43,735 nucleotides of DNA from a virus: IMG/VR virus record IMGVR_UViG_3300020147_000016, positions 1 through 43,735 of that record; one strand, given 5' to 3'. Below are positions 15,053 through 23,725 of the stretch, one piece after another; positions within the stretch are counted from its first letter, which is position 1, and each line of letters opens with the position of its first letter. Below the pieces are notes generated by a model that was given only the letters and a program-made list of their open reading frames with translations, had not been told where the DNA came from and searched no databases. Made by a program: the position numbers and the translations under genes.

Positions 15053-16420
15053 GTGACCACAGCTCTTGTCCATCACTTCCGACCCCGCGGTGCCGCAGCA
15101 GAAGCTATGCGGTACCGCGGGCCGGAAGTGCTGCTCGCCGGGCCTGCCGGCACTGGAAAGAGTCGTGCCGCGCTCGAGAAGCTGCACCTGATCTGCCTGC
15201 TCACGCCCAAGGTGCGCTGCCTGATCATGCGCAAGACAGCCGTCTCGCTGACCACCTCGGCCATCAAGACGTACGAGTCGGACGTCGCCGTCCAGGCGCT
15301 CCTGGACGGCACGGTGACGTTCTTCGGTGGCTCGCGGCGGGAGCCGGCGCAGTATCGCTACTCCAACGGCAGCACCATCGCTATCGGTGGCATGGACAAC
15401 CCGATGAAGATCATGTCCACCGAGTACGACGTGATCTTTGTGCAGGAGGCCACCGAGCTCGAGGTGGACGAGCTCGAGATGGCAACGACACGCCTGCGTA
15501 ACGGCGTACTCTCCTTCCAACAGCTGATCATGGACTGCAATCCGCAGGAGCCCACGCATCCGCTCAAGCTGCGCTGCGAGTCCGGCAAGACGCTCATGCT
15601 GCACTCGCGCCACGAGGACAATCCTCGGTACTTCAACGAGGACGGCTCGATGACCGACGCCGGCCGCGATTACATGGCACTGCTCGATGCGCTCACCGGC
15701 GTCCGCTACCTGCGCTTGCGCAAAGGGATCTGGGCTGCGGCCGAGGGCGTCATCTACGAGGAATTCAACCCTGCGCTGCACGTCATCGACCGGTTCGAGG
15801 TCCCCGAGGACTGGCGTCGCATCTGGACCGTGGACTTCGGTTACGTCCACCCGTTCGTTTGGCAGGACTGGGCCATCGATCCGGATGGCCGCGCTGTGCT
15901 CGTGCATGAGATCCACAAGACAGGCAATCTCGTGGAGGATCACGCGCGCACCATCCGCGCGCATTGCGGATGGGGTCCGATCAACACCGATACCGGGCGC
16001 CCGCGGTCTTTCGATGGACCGCCCGTCACCGGCTGGCGCGCCAAACGCCCCGAGCGCATCCTCTGCGATCATGATGCCGAGGACCGGGCCACGCTCGAGC
16101 GGCACATCGGCCAGCGCACCCGGCCGGCGAACAAGAACGTGAAGGACGGCATCCAGGTCGCAGCCGGCCGGCTCCGGCTCGATGGTCGCGGCCGGCCGCG
16201 GGTGGCCTTCATGCGCGATGCCGGCATCGTGCGCGATATCGAGCGCGAGGATGCCAAGAAACCGACCTCCACCCTTGCCGAATTCCCCGGCTACGTCTGG
16301 AACAGCAAGGGCAAGGACGAGCCGACGAAGATCGATGACGACGGCATGGACTGCTACCGCTACATGATGATGGAGCTGGACGCGCAGCCCAAGGCGCGCG
16401 TGCGCTTCATGCGGGGTTGA
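15053..16420 (+). CDS. terL: Terminase large subunit
   Basis: A 455-residue packaging motor. Walker A GPAGTGKS is at about 30-37, with Walker B VIFVQEAT near 130, for ATP-driven DNA translocation. The C-terminal RNase H-like nuclease shows DFGYVHPF near 260 and a second acidic site CDHDAED near 337. The GTG start follows the 82-residue ORF by a few bases. I prefer it because its first 22 bases recur exactly at the MTase overlap. It acts at the portal with TerS. Confidence 0.9.
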   Translation: MTTALVHHFRPRGAAAEAMRYRGPEVLLAGPAGTGKSRAALEKLHLICLLTPKVRCLIMRKTAVSLTTSAIKTYESDVAVQALLDGTVTFFGGSRREPAQYRYSNGSTIAIGGMDNPMKIMSTEYDVIFVQEATELEVDELEMATTRLRNGVLSFQQLIMDCNPQEPTHPLKLRCESGKTLMLHSRHEDNPRYFNEDGSMTDAGRDYMALLDALTGVRYLRLRKGIWAAAEGVIYEEFNPALHVIDRFEVPEDWRRIWTVDFGYVHPFVWQDWAIDPDGRAVLVHEIHKTGNLVEDHARTIRAHCGWGPINTDTGRPRSFDGPPVTGWRAKRPERILCDHDAEDRATLERHIGQRTRPANKNVKDGIQVAAGRLRLDGRGRPRVAFMRDAGIVRDIEREDAKKPTSTLAEFPGYVWNSKGKDEPTKIDDDGMDCYRYMMMELDAQPKARVRFMRG

Positions 16421-16421
16421 C

Positions 16422-16449
16422 TTGCGGTCCCCCATCTCTGTGCTATGCT
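16422..16449 (+). promoter_or_regulatory. Promoter TTGCGG-16-TATGCT
   Basis: TTGCGG (16422-16427) and TGC-TATGCT (16444-16449). Here a leader with an AGAAGGAG ribosome site precedes the ATG at 16482, so this member of the family is not leaderless. Confidence 0.75.
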
Positions 16450-16481
16450 AGACACACAACAGCAGAGAGAAGGAGATCGAG

Positions 16482-16634
16482 ATGGTCAAGATCACGATAA
16501 TTCAGCGGAACTTCGACGGCCAGGGCAACGACCGCAAGCGGGTCCGATGGGTCAAGCGAGGCCAGGTGGAGATCACCATCCAGCGTCTCAGCCAGGCCTA
16601 CAACCTGGACCACACCGACTTTGAGATTGAGTGA
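16482..16634 (+). CDS. 50-residue small protein, own promoter and terminator
   Basis: ATG at 16482 with AAGGAG upstream. Beta-rich start (MVKITIIQRNF) and a central basic segment (NDRKRVRWVKR). It is a monocistronic unit between a family promoter and a strong terminator, suggesting independent, perhaps early, expression. No family recognised. Confidence 0.7.
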   Translation: MVKITIIQRNFDGQGNDRKRVRWVKRGQVEITIQRLSQAYNLDHTDFEIE

Positions 16635-16639
16635 TCGGG

Positions 16640-16670
16640 AAAGCCCCCGTCCAGCACAGACGGGGGCTTT
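16640..16670 (+). terminator. Intrinsic terminator
   Basis: AAAGCCCCCGTC and GACGGGGGCTTT form a 12-bp stem with a 7-base loop and T-rich 3' flank. Its symmetry allows use in both directions, also ending the opposing gene at 16767. Confidence 0.85.
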
Positions 16671-16766
16671 CGTCTATCCTCAGTCCGGCAGCACCTAGGC
16701 CGAGCTTCGTACGCGGACACCCCGGGGTGAGCTAGCGCGACTCGTGGTCTAGGTGCTGCTCCATGT

Positions 16767-16940
16767 TCAGCGCGACCTTGCAGCCTTGCGCGCCATCGCC
16801 ACCCGGCCGACCTTGGTTCGCCCGGCGTTCGCGATCCTGGCCGCGGTGCTCTTGCTCTTGCCCTGGCGCCGGAGCGCCTTGTAGACGTTCTGCCTCGATC
16901 GAACGACATACCCGTGCTTGCCGCCTCGCGCGCTGACCAT
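16767..16940 (-). CDS. 57-residue basic conserved phage protein
   Basis: Starts MVSARGGKHGYVVRSRQNVY, with GGAGG 8 bases upstream of the ATG; a GTG 9 bases earlier is the alternative. Very rich in Lys/Arg/Ala. Small proteins of this type are recurrent in actinophages between terminase and portal genes, often on the opposite strand. Role unknown, possibly DNA binding. Confidence 0.7.
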   Translation of the reverse strand: MVSARGGKHGYVVRSRQNVYKALRRQGKSKSTAARIANAGRTKVGRVAMARKAARSR

Positions 16941-16950
16941 GACTTCCACC

Positions 16951-16968
16951 TCCGCTTATGCTGTACCC
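16951..16968 (+). promoter_or_regulatory. Leaderless promoter for the membrane protein and head genes
   Basis: TATGCT at 16957-16962 is followed after 6 bases by the ATG at 16969. The -35 is weak. It is the last family promoter seen on the plus strand before the long head-tail operon. Confidence 0.55.
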
Positions 16969-17253
16969 ATGACCACGGTTACCCTCGGCGAGCTGCTCGC
17001 ACGCCGCGACGAGAGCATGCGCGCGCCCAAGGTCCGGCGCCGGCCGCTCACCCTGGTCATGCGCCGACTCCGCAAGATCAACCTTGCCCCGCTCCGCGCA
17101 CTCATGGTTGTCATCACAACTTTTGCCTTGCGTCACACGCTCGTGCTGGCCGGATGCTCCGCTTTCGTGATCAGTGCAGCTATGCTGAGCCCCATCGCGG
17201 GATGGGCCACGGCCGGACTCGCCCTGTTCTTCCTGGAAGCGAGACGTAGGTGA
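16969..17253 (+). CDS. 94-residue membrane protein upstream of portal
   Basis: A basic N-terminal half is followed by two hydrophobic segments (residues ~44-58 and ~62-88), so two membrane helices. Its stop overlaps the portal GTG (GTGA). The position just before portal is unusual for a membrane protein. Function unknown. Confidence 0.65.
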   Translation: MTTVTLGELLARRDESMRAPKVRRRPLTLVMRRLRKINLAPLRALMVVITTFALRHTLVLAGCSAFVISAAMLSPIAGWATAGLALFFLEARRR

Positions 17254-18524
17254 GTCTTCGGAGCCTGCTCGGCGGCATCGCCAACCAGAGCGCTCCGCCC
17301 GTGCCCTACATCTCTCGCTGGCGCTCCGGCCTCATGAGCGTCGGTATCGGTACGGCCTCCGGCGCGCGCGGCCGAGCCGAGCAGCTCAGCATGTACTCCG
17401 ATAACGGCACCCTCTACGGCGTGGTCAGCAAGCTCGCCTCCATGACCTCCCGCGTCGAATGGAAGCTCTGGCGCAAGGCGCCCTCCGGCCTCAAGGAGGA
17501 CCGGACCGAAGTCACCCGGCACGCCGCTCTGCTGGTCTGGCGCCGGCCGAACCCCTTCATGCCCTGGCAGGAATTCGCCGAGGTCAGCCAGCAACACCTG
17601 GACCTCGCCGGGGAAGCCTGGTGGGTCATCAGCACCTCCCGGCTCACCGGTGGCACTCCGGTCGAGATGTGGCCCGTACGCCCGGACCGGATGAGCCCCG
17701 TCGAATCCAACACCGACTTCATCGCTGGCTACATCTACACGGCCCCCGACGGCGAGAAAGTCCCCCTTCGCCGTGAGCAGGTCATCATGGTCCGCACCCC
17801 GGCGCCGTTGGACGTCTACCGCGGAGAGAGCGCGCTCGGCGCGCTGAGCCCGGATCTGAACGCCGAGCAGATGCAGGCCACTTGGGCGTCCAATTTCTTC
17901 CGTAATTCAGCCACTCCTGGCGGCATCGTGGAGGTCCCGAACAACCTCAACGATGATGAATTCGAGGAGATGGTGGCTCGCTGGGAGCAGCAGCATAAGG
18001 GCATCGCGAACGCCGGCCGGGTGGCCATCATCGAGGGTGGCTCGAAGTTCGTCCCGCTCGCGTACACGCAGAAGGACATGCAGTTCGTGGAGTCGCGCGG
18101 CTTCACGAAGCAGGCCATCCTGGACGCGTACGGCTTCCCTAAGTTCGGCCTCGGTGACGTGGACGATGTCAATCGCGCGACCGCCACGGCCAGCCTCGCC
18201 CTCATGGCCGAGACGCTCACCGTGCCCCGCCTCGATCGGCTCAAGGCGGCGGCCAACCATGACTTTCTCCCCCTGTTCGGCCCCGGCGCGCGCGAGCTCG
18301 AATTCGACTACGAGAACCCGGTGCCGCCGGATCAGGAGTCCGAAAACGCCACCATGGCCACGAAAACAACGGCCTGGAAAACGCTCGTAGATGCCGGCGC
18401 CGACCCTGATGAAGCGGCCGACTTCATCGGCATCCCGCGCATGAAGATGGCGCCCAAGCCCGAACCGAAGATCATCGTCCCACCGGGAGGGAGTGTGCCC
18501 GATGACGGAGCCGGAGACGAGTGA
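17250..18524 (+). CDS. Portal protein (HK97-type)
   Basis: A 424-residue protein with the portal-family progression: N-terminal YGVVSKLASMTSRVEWKLW, then WWVISTSR, then LSPDLNAEQM ... WASNFFRNSATPGGIVEVP, then FTKQAILDAYGFPKFGLGD. It forms the dodecameric DNA channel at the capsid vertex and docks terminase. The GTG start overlaps the upstream stop. The C-terminal tail overlaps the next small gene. Confidence 0.9.
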   Translation: MSLRSLLGGIANQSAPPVPYISRWRSGLMSVGIGTASGARGRAEQLSMYSDNGTLYGVVSKLASMTSRVEWKLWRKAPSGLKEDRTEVTRHAALLVWRRPNPFMPWQEFAEVSQQHLDLAGEAWWVISTSRLTGGTPVEMWPVRPDRMSPVESNTDFIAGYIYTAPDGEKVPLRREQVIMVRTPAPLDVYRGESALGALSPDLNAEQMQATWASNFFRNSATPGGIVEVPNNLNDDEFEEMVARWEQQHKGIANAGRVAIIEGGSKFVPLAYTQKDMQFVESRGFTKQAILDAYGFPKFGLGDVDDVNRATATASLALMAETLTVPRLDRLKAAANHDFLPLFGPGARELEFDYENPVPPDQESENATMATKTTAWKTLVDAGADPDEAADFIGIPRMKMAPKPEPKIIVPPGGSVPDDGAGDE

Positions 18525-18684
18525 GCCCTCGCCGGGCGAGCCGGAGGCGATCGAAGTTGTGATCAACTGCCCGCGCTGCGGCGGGCGGCACAAGCCGTCC
18601 GAGGAGCACGCGGAGTACGTACCACTCCCGCTGGGCCCGCGGACCGTGCGCAACATCTTGCGTGGTGGCCGGGTGATCTCATGA
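18502..18684 (+). CDS. 60-residue acidic protein with zinc-ribbon motif
   Basis: CPRCGGRH near the middle gives a C-x2-C motif. The ATG at 18502 has GGGAGGGAG 8 bases upstream, preferred over GTG 18493. It overlaps the portal end by 23 bases and the next gene by 4. Function unknown; coupled to head genes. Confidence 0.6.
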   Translation: MTEPETSEPSPGEPEAIEVVINCPRCGGRHKPSEEHAEYVPLPLGPRTVRNILRGGRVIS

Positions 18685-18896
18685 AGGTCATCGAGATGGC
18701 CATGCGGTGGAAGGTCAAGGCCCGATCGGACGGCAACATCTGCGAGCCCTGCCAGAAGAACAAAGGCAAGCTGTACCGTAATCGATCATCGGCCTACTCG
18801 GACTACCCCGGTGGCCGGGGCTACATCAAATGCATCGGTGCGAAGTTCGGCAACCGGTGCCGCTGCACGGTGATCCGTCGGAGGTCCAGCGAGTGA
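18681..18896 (+). CDS. 71-residue MuF C-terminal-like head protein
   Basis: The pattern C-x2-C-x3-NKGKLY ... YSDYPGGRG ... C-x8-C-R-C resembles the Cys-containing C-terminal tail of Mu gpF-type minor head proteins. Here it is a free-standing short gene. Such proteins are carried inside the capsid or aid head assembly. The match is by pattern only. Confidence 0.6.
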   Translation: MKVIEMAMRWKVKARSDGNICEPCQKNKGKLYRNRSSAYSDYPGGRGYIKCIGAKFGNRCRCTVIRRRSSE

Positions 18897-19729
18897 ACAA
18901 GCGCCGTCGCTCAATCCTGAGCGCGCTCCAGCCCGCTACCGAATTCGCCATGCGCGCGCCCGTGCCGGCGCGCCCGCTGGCCGAAGTCTCCGGACTCGCC
19001 GTGCACAAGCGCATCTCGGCCAGCGCGCCGGCCGAGATCATGATCTACGGTGCGATCGGCGCCTCATGGTTCATGGACGGCGTTACCGCCAACGACGTAT
19101 CCGCCGCGCTCAAGGAAGCTGGTCCGGGTCCGGTCAACGTCCGCATCAACTCTGGTGGCGGTGATGTCTTCCAAGGCATTGCGATCCACACGTTGCTGGC
19201 GCGCCACCCCGGCACGGTCACCATGTACGTGGACGGTCTCGCTGCTTCCGCGGCCAGCTTCATCATGCTTGCCGGCGACCGCATCTACTCCGCGCGCAAC
19301 GCCTTCGTCATGATCCACGACGCGATGACCATGACCTACGGCAACGGCAACACCCACCGTGACGCCGCCGAACTGCTCGACAAGGTCTCGGACAACATCG
19401 CTGACATGTACGCCGAATCGGCCGGCGAAGACACCGCGTATTGGCGCGCCAAGATGACCGAGAACGGCGAGGACGGCGTCTGGTTCACCGGCCAGGAAGC
19501 GTTGGACGCCGGCCTCGTGCATGACCTCGTGCAGCTCACCAAGGGCGAGGAAGACGACGAAGACGAAGACGAGCTCCTCGCCGCGCGGCTGACCGGATGG
19601 GATCATGTCCTCAACGACCGCGCCAAGCAGTTCGTCAACGCGCATTTCCGGGAGCCCACGGCCGAAACGCCGGAGCCCGAATACGACCACACCAAACTGA
19701 TCGAAGATCTGAAGGGAATCCGAGCATGA
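18893..19729 (+). CDS. Head maturation protease, ClpP-type
   Basis: A 278-residue protein. The ClpP fold is seen in VRINSGGGDVFQGIAI, the nucleophile Ser in LAASAASFIMLAG, and the His in FVMIHDAM. The GTG start overlaps the preceding stop. It cleaves the capsid scaffold region during prohead maturation. The C-terminal ~50 residues are acidic and disordered (EEDDEDEDE) and may tether it to the capsid. Confidence 0.9.
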   Translation: MNKRRRSILSALQPATEFAMRAPVPARPLAEVSGLAVHKRISASAPAEIMIYGAIGASWFMDGVTANDVSAALKEAGPGPVNVRINSGGGDVFQGIAIHTLLARHPGTVTMYVDGLAASAASFIMLAGDRIYSARNAFVMIHDAMTMTYGNGNTHRDAAELLDKVSDNIADMYAESAGEDTAYWRAKMTENGEDGVWFTGQEALDAGLVHDLVQLTKGEEDDEDEDELLAARLTGWDHVLNDRAKQFVNAHFREPTAETPEPEYDHTKLIEDLKGIRA

Positions 19730-21123
19730 CCGCTCCGGCACTGCCGAAGAATTCTGCGGAGTGGGAGGAGTACGTTCAGTCCTTCGACACTCCGCAGGCT
19801 CTCGCTACCGCGATGAAGAAGGACGACGATGGTACGTCGCCGTTCCAGAAGGCGATGAAGTCTTACGTCGCCGCGCAGACCGCGGACACCGCGGAGCTGC
19901 AGAAGATGGTCAAGGAGGAGATGCAGGCCTCCTTGACCGAGATGCTCCAGAATGCCGGCGCCGGCAAGGCCGAGATCGCCAATGCGCGTCTCGACCTGTC
20001 CGCGGTCCGGCCGAAGGGCAACCGGCAGGCCAAGGGCGCCGGCCTGAACGGCAAGTTCGAAGACATGGGCGAATTCGTCCAAACCATCTGGCACCGGCGC
20101 CTCGAAGGCAACGCTCGCCTGGCCAATAGCAAGGTCTTGGACGAGAAGCTCCAGATCCTGAACGCCTATCAGGAGAAGGTGCCGAGCGACGGCGGTTTCC
20201 TTGTGCCGGAAGAGTTCCGGACCGAGATCGTCTCGCTCTCGCTCGAGACGGCCATCGTCCGGCCGCGCGCTGTGGTCATTCCCATGGGGACCAACACCCT
20301 CAGCTTCCCCACGGTGGACGCTACGTCCAACGTCTCCTCGGTCTTCGGTGGCCTTGTGGTCTACCGCACCGAGGAAGGCGAAGAGTTCGTCGAGAGCCAG
20401 GCGAAGTTCGCCCGGATCAAGCTGGACGTCACCAAGCAGACCGCGCTGGCGTACATCACGAACGAGACGATCAAGGACACCGGCGGCGCTCTGCTCGCCT
20501 GGCTGCGTCAGGCCCTGCCCCCTGCGTTCGCATGGTACGAGGACCGCGACTACCTCGTGGGCTCCGGCGCTGGCGAGCCCCTGGGCGCCATCAGCACCCA
20601 GAACCAGGCGATGTTGACCATCGCCAAGGAGTCCGGCCAGGCCGCGGCGACCCTTAAGTGGGTCAACATCCTGAAGATGTACTCTCGCCTGCTGCCGCAG
20701 TCGCTGCCGCGCGCGGTCTGGATCGTCACCCCGGACGCCTTCGTGCAGCTCGCCATGATGACCACCGAGGTCAAGAACGTGGCCGGTACCGAGAACGTCG
20801 GCGGCTCGGTGGTCTGGCTCCCCGACGCTCACGGCCGGCCGCAGCTCACTCTGCTAGGCCTGCCGGTCATCATGAGCGAGAAGGCCCCGGGCGTGCTCGG
20901 CACGCAGGGCGACATCAGCCTCGTGGACTTCGGCTTCTACTACATCGGTGACCGCGAGGAACTGTCGATCGAGACGTCCGCGCACGTCAAGTTCACCTCG
21001 GATCAGACCACGCTGCGCGCCATCCAGCGCAACGACGGCCGGCCCGCGATCCTCAACGCCATCACGCCGGCCAACAACGGGCCGACCCTGAGCCCGTTCA
21101 TCCAGCTGGCCACGCGCGCCTGA
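19726..21123 (+). CDS. Major capsid protein (HK97 fold) with N-terminal delta domain
   Basis: 465 residues. Residues 1-110 are helical and coiled (ELQKMVKEEMQASLTEML), the scaffold-like part normally removed by the upstream protease. From about residue 145 (SDGGFLVPEEFRTEIV) the HK97 core begins, with an E-loop/P-domain pattern and DYLVGSGAGEPLGAI. ATG overlaps the protease stop (ATGA). Followed by a terminator-like hairpin, consistent with high expression of the head unit. Confidence 0.92.
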   Translation: MTAPALPKNSAEWEEYVQSFDTPQALATAMKKDDDGTSPFQKAMKSYVAAQTADTAELQKMVKEEMQASLTEMLQNAGAGKAEIANARLDLSAVRPKGNRQAKGAGLNGKFEDMGEFVQTIWHRRLEGNARLANSKVLDEKLQILNAYQEKVPSDGGFLVPEEFRTEIVSLSLETAIVRPRAVVIPMGTNTLSFPTVDATSNVSSVFGGLVVYRTEEGEEFVESQAKFARIKLDVTKQTALAYITNETIKDTGGALLAWLRQALPPAFAWYEDRDYLVGSGAGEPLGAISTQNQAMLTIAKESGQAAATLKWVNILKMYSRLLPQSLPRAVWIVTPDAFVQLAMMTTEVKNVAGTENVGGSVVWLPDAHGRPQLTLLGLPVIMSEKAPGVLGTQGDISLVDFGFYYIGDREELSIETSAHVKFTSDQTTLRAIQRNDGRPAILNAITPANNGPTLSPFIQLATRA

Positions 21124-21138
21124 GCGTAGGCTGATCAC

Positions 21139-21173
21139 GTCCCGGAGCAACGGCCCCCCGCTTGCTCCGGGAC
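21139..21173 (+). terminator. Hairpin after the capsid gene
   Basis: GTCCCGGAGCAA (21139-21150) pairs with TTGCTCCGGGAC (21162-21173), 12 bp. No clear T run, so it may be partial termination or 3'-end stabilisation. Confidence 0.6.
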
Positions 21174-21254
21174 TCACCTCTAGCCCGCACCCACTCCGGG
21201 AGTAGGCGCGTACCGGACCGGCATTGAAACCCCGGACCGGGGAGAGAAGGAACC

Positions 21255-21695
21255 ATGTACTCCGAAGCACTCGGCCGTCTGTTCAACGCCGTTGCCCCCG
21301 CGGACGATGTCTACGTCTCCCTCAAGGAGGCCACTGGCGTCACCTTCCTGGTGACCGACGTGGACGCTGCCAGCGCGGTGACGATCACGTTCGCCTCCGA
21401 TAACGCCGGCACTGGCGCCGTGACTCCCGACGTGATCGACCACTACTACGGTCGCGCCGCGGACGTCGCCTCTGGCGTCTGGCACCGGACCGCGGTGTCT
21501 CCGGCCTCGGAGACCTTCACGAAGTCGGCCACCACCGAGGACCTGGTGGCCGTGCACGTCTCGGCCATGAAGTGCCCCGACGGCAAGCCGTACGTGAAGT
21601 GCACCGTGGCGGGCACCACCGGTACCGCGGTGGCCGTCCTGCACGACCTCACCATCCAGCGCGCGCCGCAGAACCTCCGGTCGCAGACCGTCTAG
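21255..21695 (+). CDS. Probable head decoration or accessory capsid protein
   Basis: A 146-residue beta-rich protein (VTFLVTDVDAASAVTITF ... AVAVLHDLTIQ), flanked by two strong hairpins, so it has its own transcript segment. ATG behind AGAAGGAACC. Position right after the capsid gene and composition fit a decoration protein, but there is no direct motif. Confidence 0.55.
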   Translation: MYSEALGRLFNAVAPADDVYVSLKEATGVTFLVTDVDAASAVTITFASDNAGTGAVTPDVIDHYYGRAADVASGVWHRTAVSPASETFTKSATTEDLVAVHVSAMKCPDGKPYVKCTVAGTTGTAVAVLHDLTIQRAPQNLRSQTV

Positions 21696-21698
21696 GCG

Positions 21699-21737
21699 TG
21701 AGGGGCCTAGGGTAAATGAACGCCCCTAGGCCCCTCA
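21699..21737 (+). terminator. Strong hairpin after the decoration-like gene
   Basis: TGAGGGGCCTAGGG (21699-21712) pairs with CCCTAGGCCCCTCA (21724-21737), 14 perfect pairs, followed by TCTCT. Confidence 0.7.
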
Positions 21738-21754
21738 TCTCTCAAGGAGCAAAT

Positions 21755-22099
21755 ATGCCCAGGAGCAGCAACTACGGTGCCAGCTACCCGGACGGCTCGA
21801 TCATCGCGCACAACGGCGACGTCGTGAACGAGGCTGACCCGGACTCGGACGCTCCTCGCTTCGAGGACACTCGCCCGACCACCGAGACGGATGGCAAGCA
21901 GACGCAGGACGAGCGCGGCGAGGACAACGCTGCGACCACGCGCCGGCAGACCGAGGACGAGCAGAAGTCCGAGGACGTCAAGCAGTCCACCGAGACCGCA
22001 GCCGATTCCGGCAACGACACGGGCCGGGACAAGTCCAACGTTCGCGCCTTCAAGAGCGCCACCCCGAGTAAGAGCACCACTCCCAAGACCGGCAAGTAA
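21755..22099 (+). CDS. 114-residue low-complexity hydrophilic head-region protein
   Basis: ATG behind CAAGGAG. From residue 30 on it is almost entirely Thr, Glu, Asp, Lys and Gln with no hydrophobic core, so intrinsically disordered. Similar disordered proteins are common next to capsid genes. Function not known. Confidence 0.65.
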   Translation: MPRSSNYGASYPDGSIIAHNGDVVNEADPDSDAPRFEDTRPTTETDGKQTQDERGEDNAATTRRQTEDEQKSEDVKQSTETAADSGNDTGRDKSNVRAFKSATPSKSTTPKTGK

Positions 22100-22109
22100 G
22101 GATCTCCCC

Positions 22110-22538
22110 GTGACCAACGCCGTTTTCCCCAAGGCGCTCGAAGGCCTGCTCAAGGGCGCGATCGACCTCGATACCGCCGTGATCAAGGCGGCGTTGGTCC
22201 GCGGGTACACCTACGACTCCACCGACGAATTCATGTCGGACGTCGTCTCCACCGGCACCTTGAACGGCACGAGTGCCGCGCTCGGCTCGGTCACTGTGAC
22301 CAACGGCGTCTTCGATGCCGGGAACACCACGATCACTGCGGCGGCCAGCGCGGTCAACCATGCGCTCCTGCTCTTTCAGGCCAGCGCGGTCACCGGTGGC
22401 GCGGACGTGGCACAGAGCGCTCAGCGCCTGATCGCCTACTACGACACTGGCACCGGCCTGCCGATCCAGCCGGGTACGGGTGATGTTGCCATCACCTTCG
22501 ATGACGGCACGAACAAGATCCTCAAGCTCGGCTCGTAG
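22110..22538 (+). CDS. 142-residue beta-rich structural protein
   Basis: GTG at 22110 with TAAGGAT upstream. The pattern (KGAIDLDTAVIKAALVRGYTYD ... AQRLIAYYDTGTGLPI ... VAITFDDGTNKILKL) recurs in phage proteins between capsid and head-tail connectors. It is probably a virion protein. Confidence 0.65.
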   Translation: MTNAVFPKALEGLLKGAIDLDTAVIKAALVRGYTYDSTDEFMSDVVSTGTLNGTSAALGSVTVTNGVFDAGNTTITAAASAVNHALLLFQASAVTGGADVAQSAQRLIAYYDTGTGLPIQPGTGDVAITFDDGTNKILKLGS

Positions 22539-22541
22539 CCG

Positions 22542-23672
22542 GTGGTAACCCTCCTTACGTCGCAGACGCCCGCGGGGGTAGGTACCGACGGTGGGCCCGG
22601 CATTACCACGGGCACCACCGAGATCTTCACCGAGGCCGGCTCGATCACCGGTGTTCGATTCTGGTCTGACGGTGGGAGCGGTACCTACACCGTGGCCGGC
22701 TGGCGCGTGACGGCTAGCGACTTCGGCGCTGGTGGCGCTGGCACCCCGATCTTCGACCCAATCATTTTTGTGGGAACGCCGGCCGTCGGCTGGAATGAGG
22801 TTCCCCTCGAAGACCCGGTCCCGATCACGCCTAGCACGGCGATGTACCGAGCCGGCGTTCACCATCCGACCGATTACGCGCTCACCAACGGGTTCTTCAC
22901 TAGCGGCGGGCCGGGCGCGTCCGGTCTCACCAACGGTCCGATCACGGCGCCAGCGGACGATACCGACCCGGTAGGCCTCGGCCAGCTGCGGCAAGGCACC
23001 TTCACGATCGATGCCGCGCTCTCCTACCCGCGGCAGGTCGGAGCCAGCGCGCTCTACTTCGTGGAATTTCTCTTCGAGCCCGAAGGCGAGGAGCCGCAGG
23101 AGGTCGCGCCGTCCGGCATCGCCGTGCCCGTGGCACTTGGCACACCGGCGCTGAGCCAGGCGCTGAGCGTCGCTCCTTCGGGCATCTCGGTCCCTGTTGC
23201 GCTCGGCTCCCTGGCCGTCAGCCAGGGCGGCATCGTCCCCTCCGGGATCGCCGTACCCGCGACGCTCGGCACGCCCACACTCAGCCAGGCGCTGAGTGTG
23301 ACGCCGGCAGGCATCTCGGTACCCGCAGCGCTCGGCACGCCAGCGTTGAGCCAGGCATTGAGCGTGACGCCGTCTGGTCTGGCCGTGCCCGCCACTCTCG
23401 GTTCGATCGGACTTAGCCAGACGATCGAGCCGGGCTTCGCGATAGCACCCGAAGGCGTCGCCGTACCCGTCACGCTGGGCTCGATCAGCGTGGCTAATCC
23501 GGTCGCGCGGGGTTCTTGGGAATCACTGCGTGGCATCGTGCGTGAGGCGCGCGCGGACCACGCCCGCAATCAGGAGCGGTTGGTCAATCCGCTCGACTGT
23601 CCCGAGCACGGCTGGCCGTTGGAGATCACTTCGCGCGGCCGGCACTGTCTGTTCGGTGGACACGTCGTCTAG
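22542..23672 (+). CDS. Virion surface protein: DUF4082-like domain plus six ~22-residue repeats
   Basis: 376 residues from GTG 22542. Residues 1-180 form a beta-domain resembling DUF4082 (FTEAGSITGVRFW ... YTVAGWR). Residues ~188-320 hold six repeats of PSGIAVPVALGTPALSQALSV type. The C-terminal ~60 residues are charged and end in a C-P-E-H-G ... C-L-F segment seen at the end of other phage structural proteins. Probably a head or neck adhesin or fibre. Repeat number may vary between strains. Confidence 0.6.
   Translation: MVTLLTSQTPAGVGTDGGPGITTGTTEIFTEAGSITGVRFWSDGGSGTYTVAGWRVTASDFGAGGAGTPIFDPIIFVGTPAVGWNEVPLEDPVPITPSTAMYRAGVHHPTDYALTNGFFTSGGPGASGLTNGPITAPADDTDPVGLGQLRQGTFTIDAALSYPRQVGASALYFVEFLFEPEGEEPQEVAPSGIAVPVALGTPALSQALSVAPSGISVPVALGSLAVSQGGIVPSGIAVPATLGTPTLSQALSVTPAGISVPAALGTPALSQALSVTPSGLAVPATLGSIGLSQTIEPGFAIAPEGVAVPVTLGSISVANPVARGSWESLRGIVREARADHARNQERLVNPLDCPEHGWPLEITSRGRHCLFGGHVV
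23104..23500 (+). repeat. Tandem protein-level repeats in the surface protein
   Basis: Six units of about 63-75 bases encode variants of (A/T)PSG-[IL]-[AS]-VP-[VA]-[AT]-LG ... SQALSV. They are diverged at DNA level, so an old expansion. Confidence 0.75.
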
Positions 23673-23725
23673 GATCATCGCTAGTCAACCGCATAGTCCG
23701 GTCCGCGCAGAAAGCAGCCGCGATC

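Noticed and set aside
15014-16435. 473-residue antisense frame over terL
   Set aside because: Shadow of the terminase gene; composition (His/Val/Arg-rich) is typical of antisense translation.
19603-20832. 409-residue antisense frame over the capsid gene
   Set aside because: Shadow ORF; no ribosome site or motifs, and the capsid frame is unmistakable.
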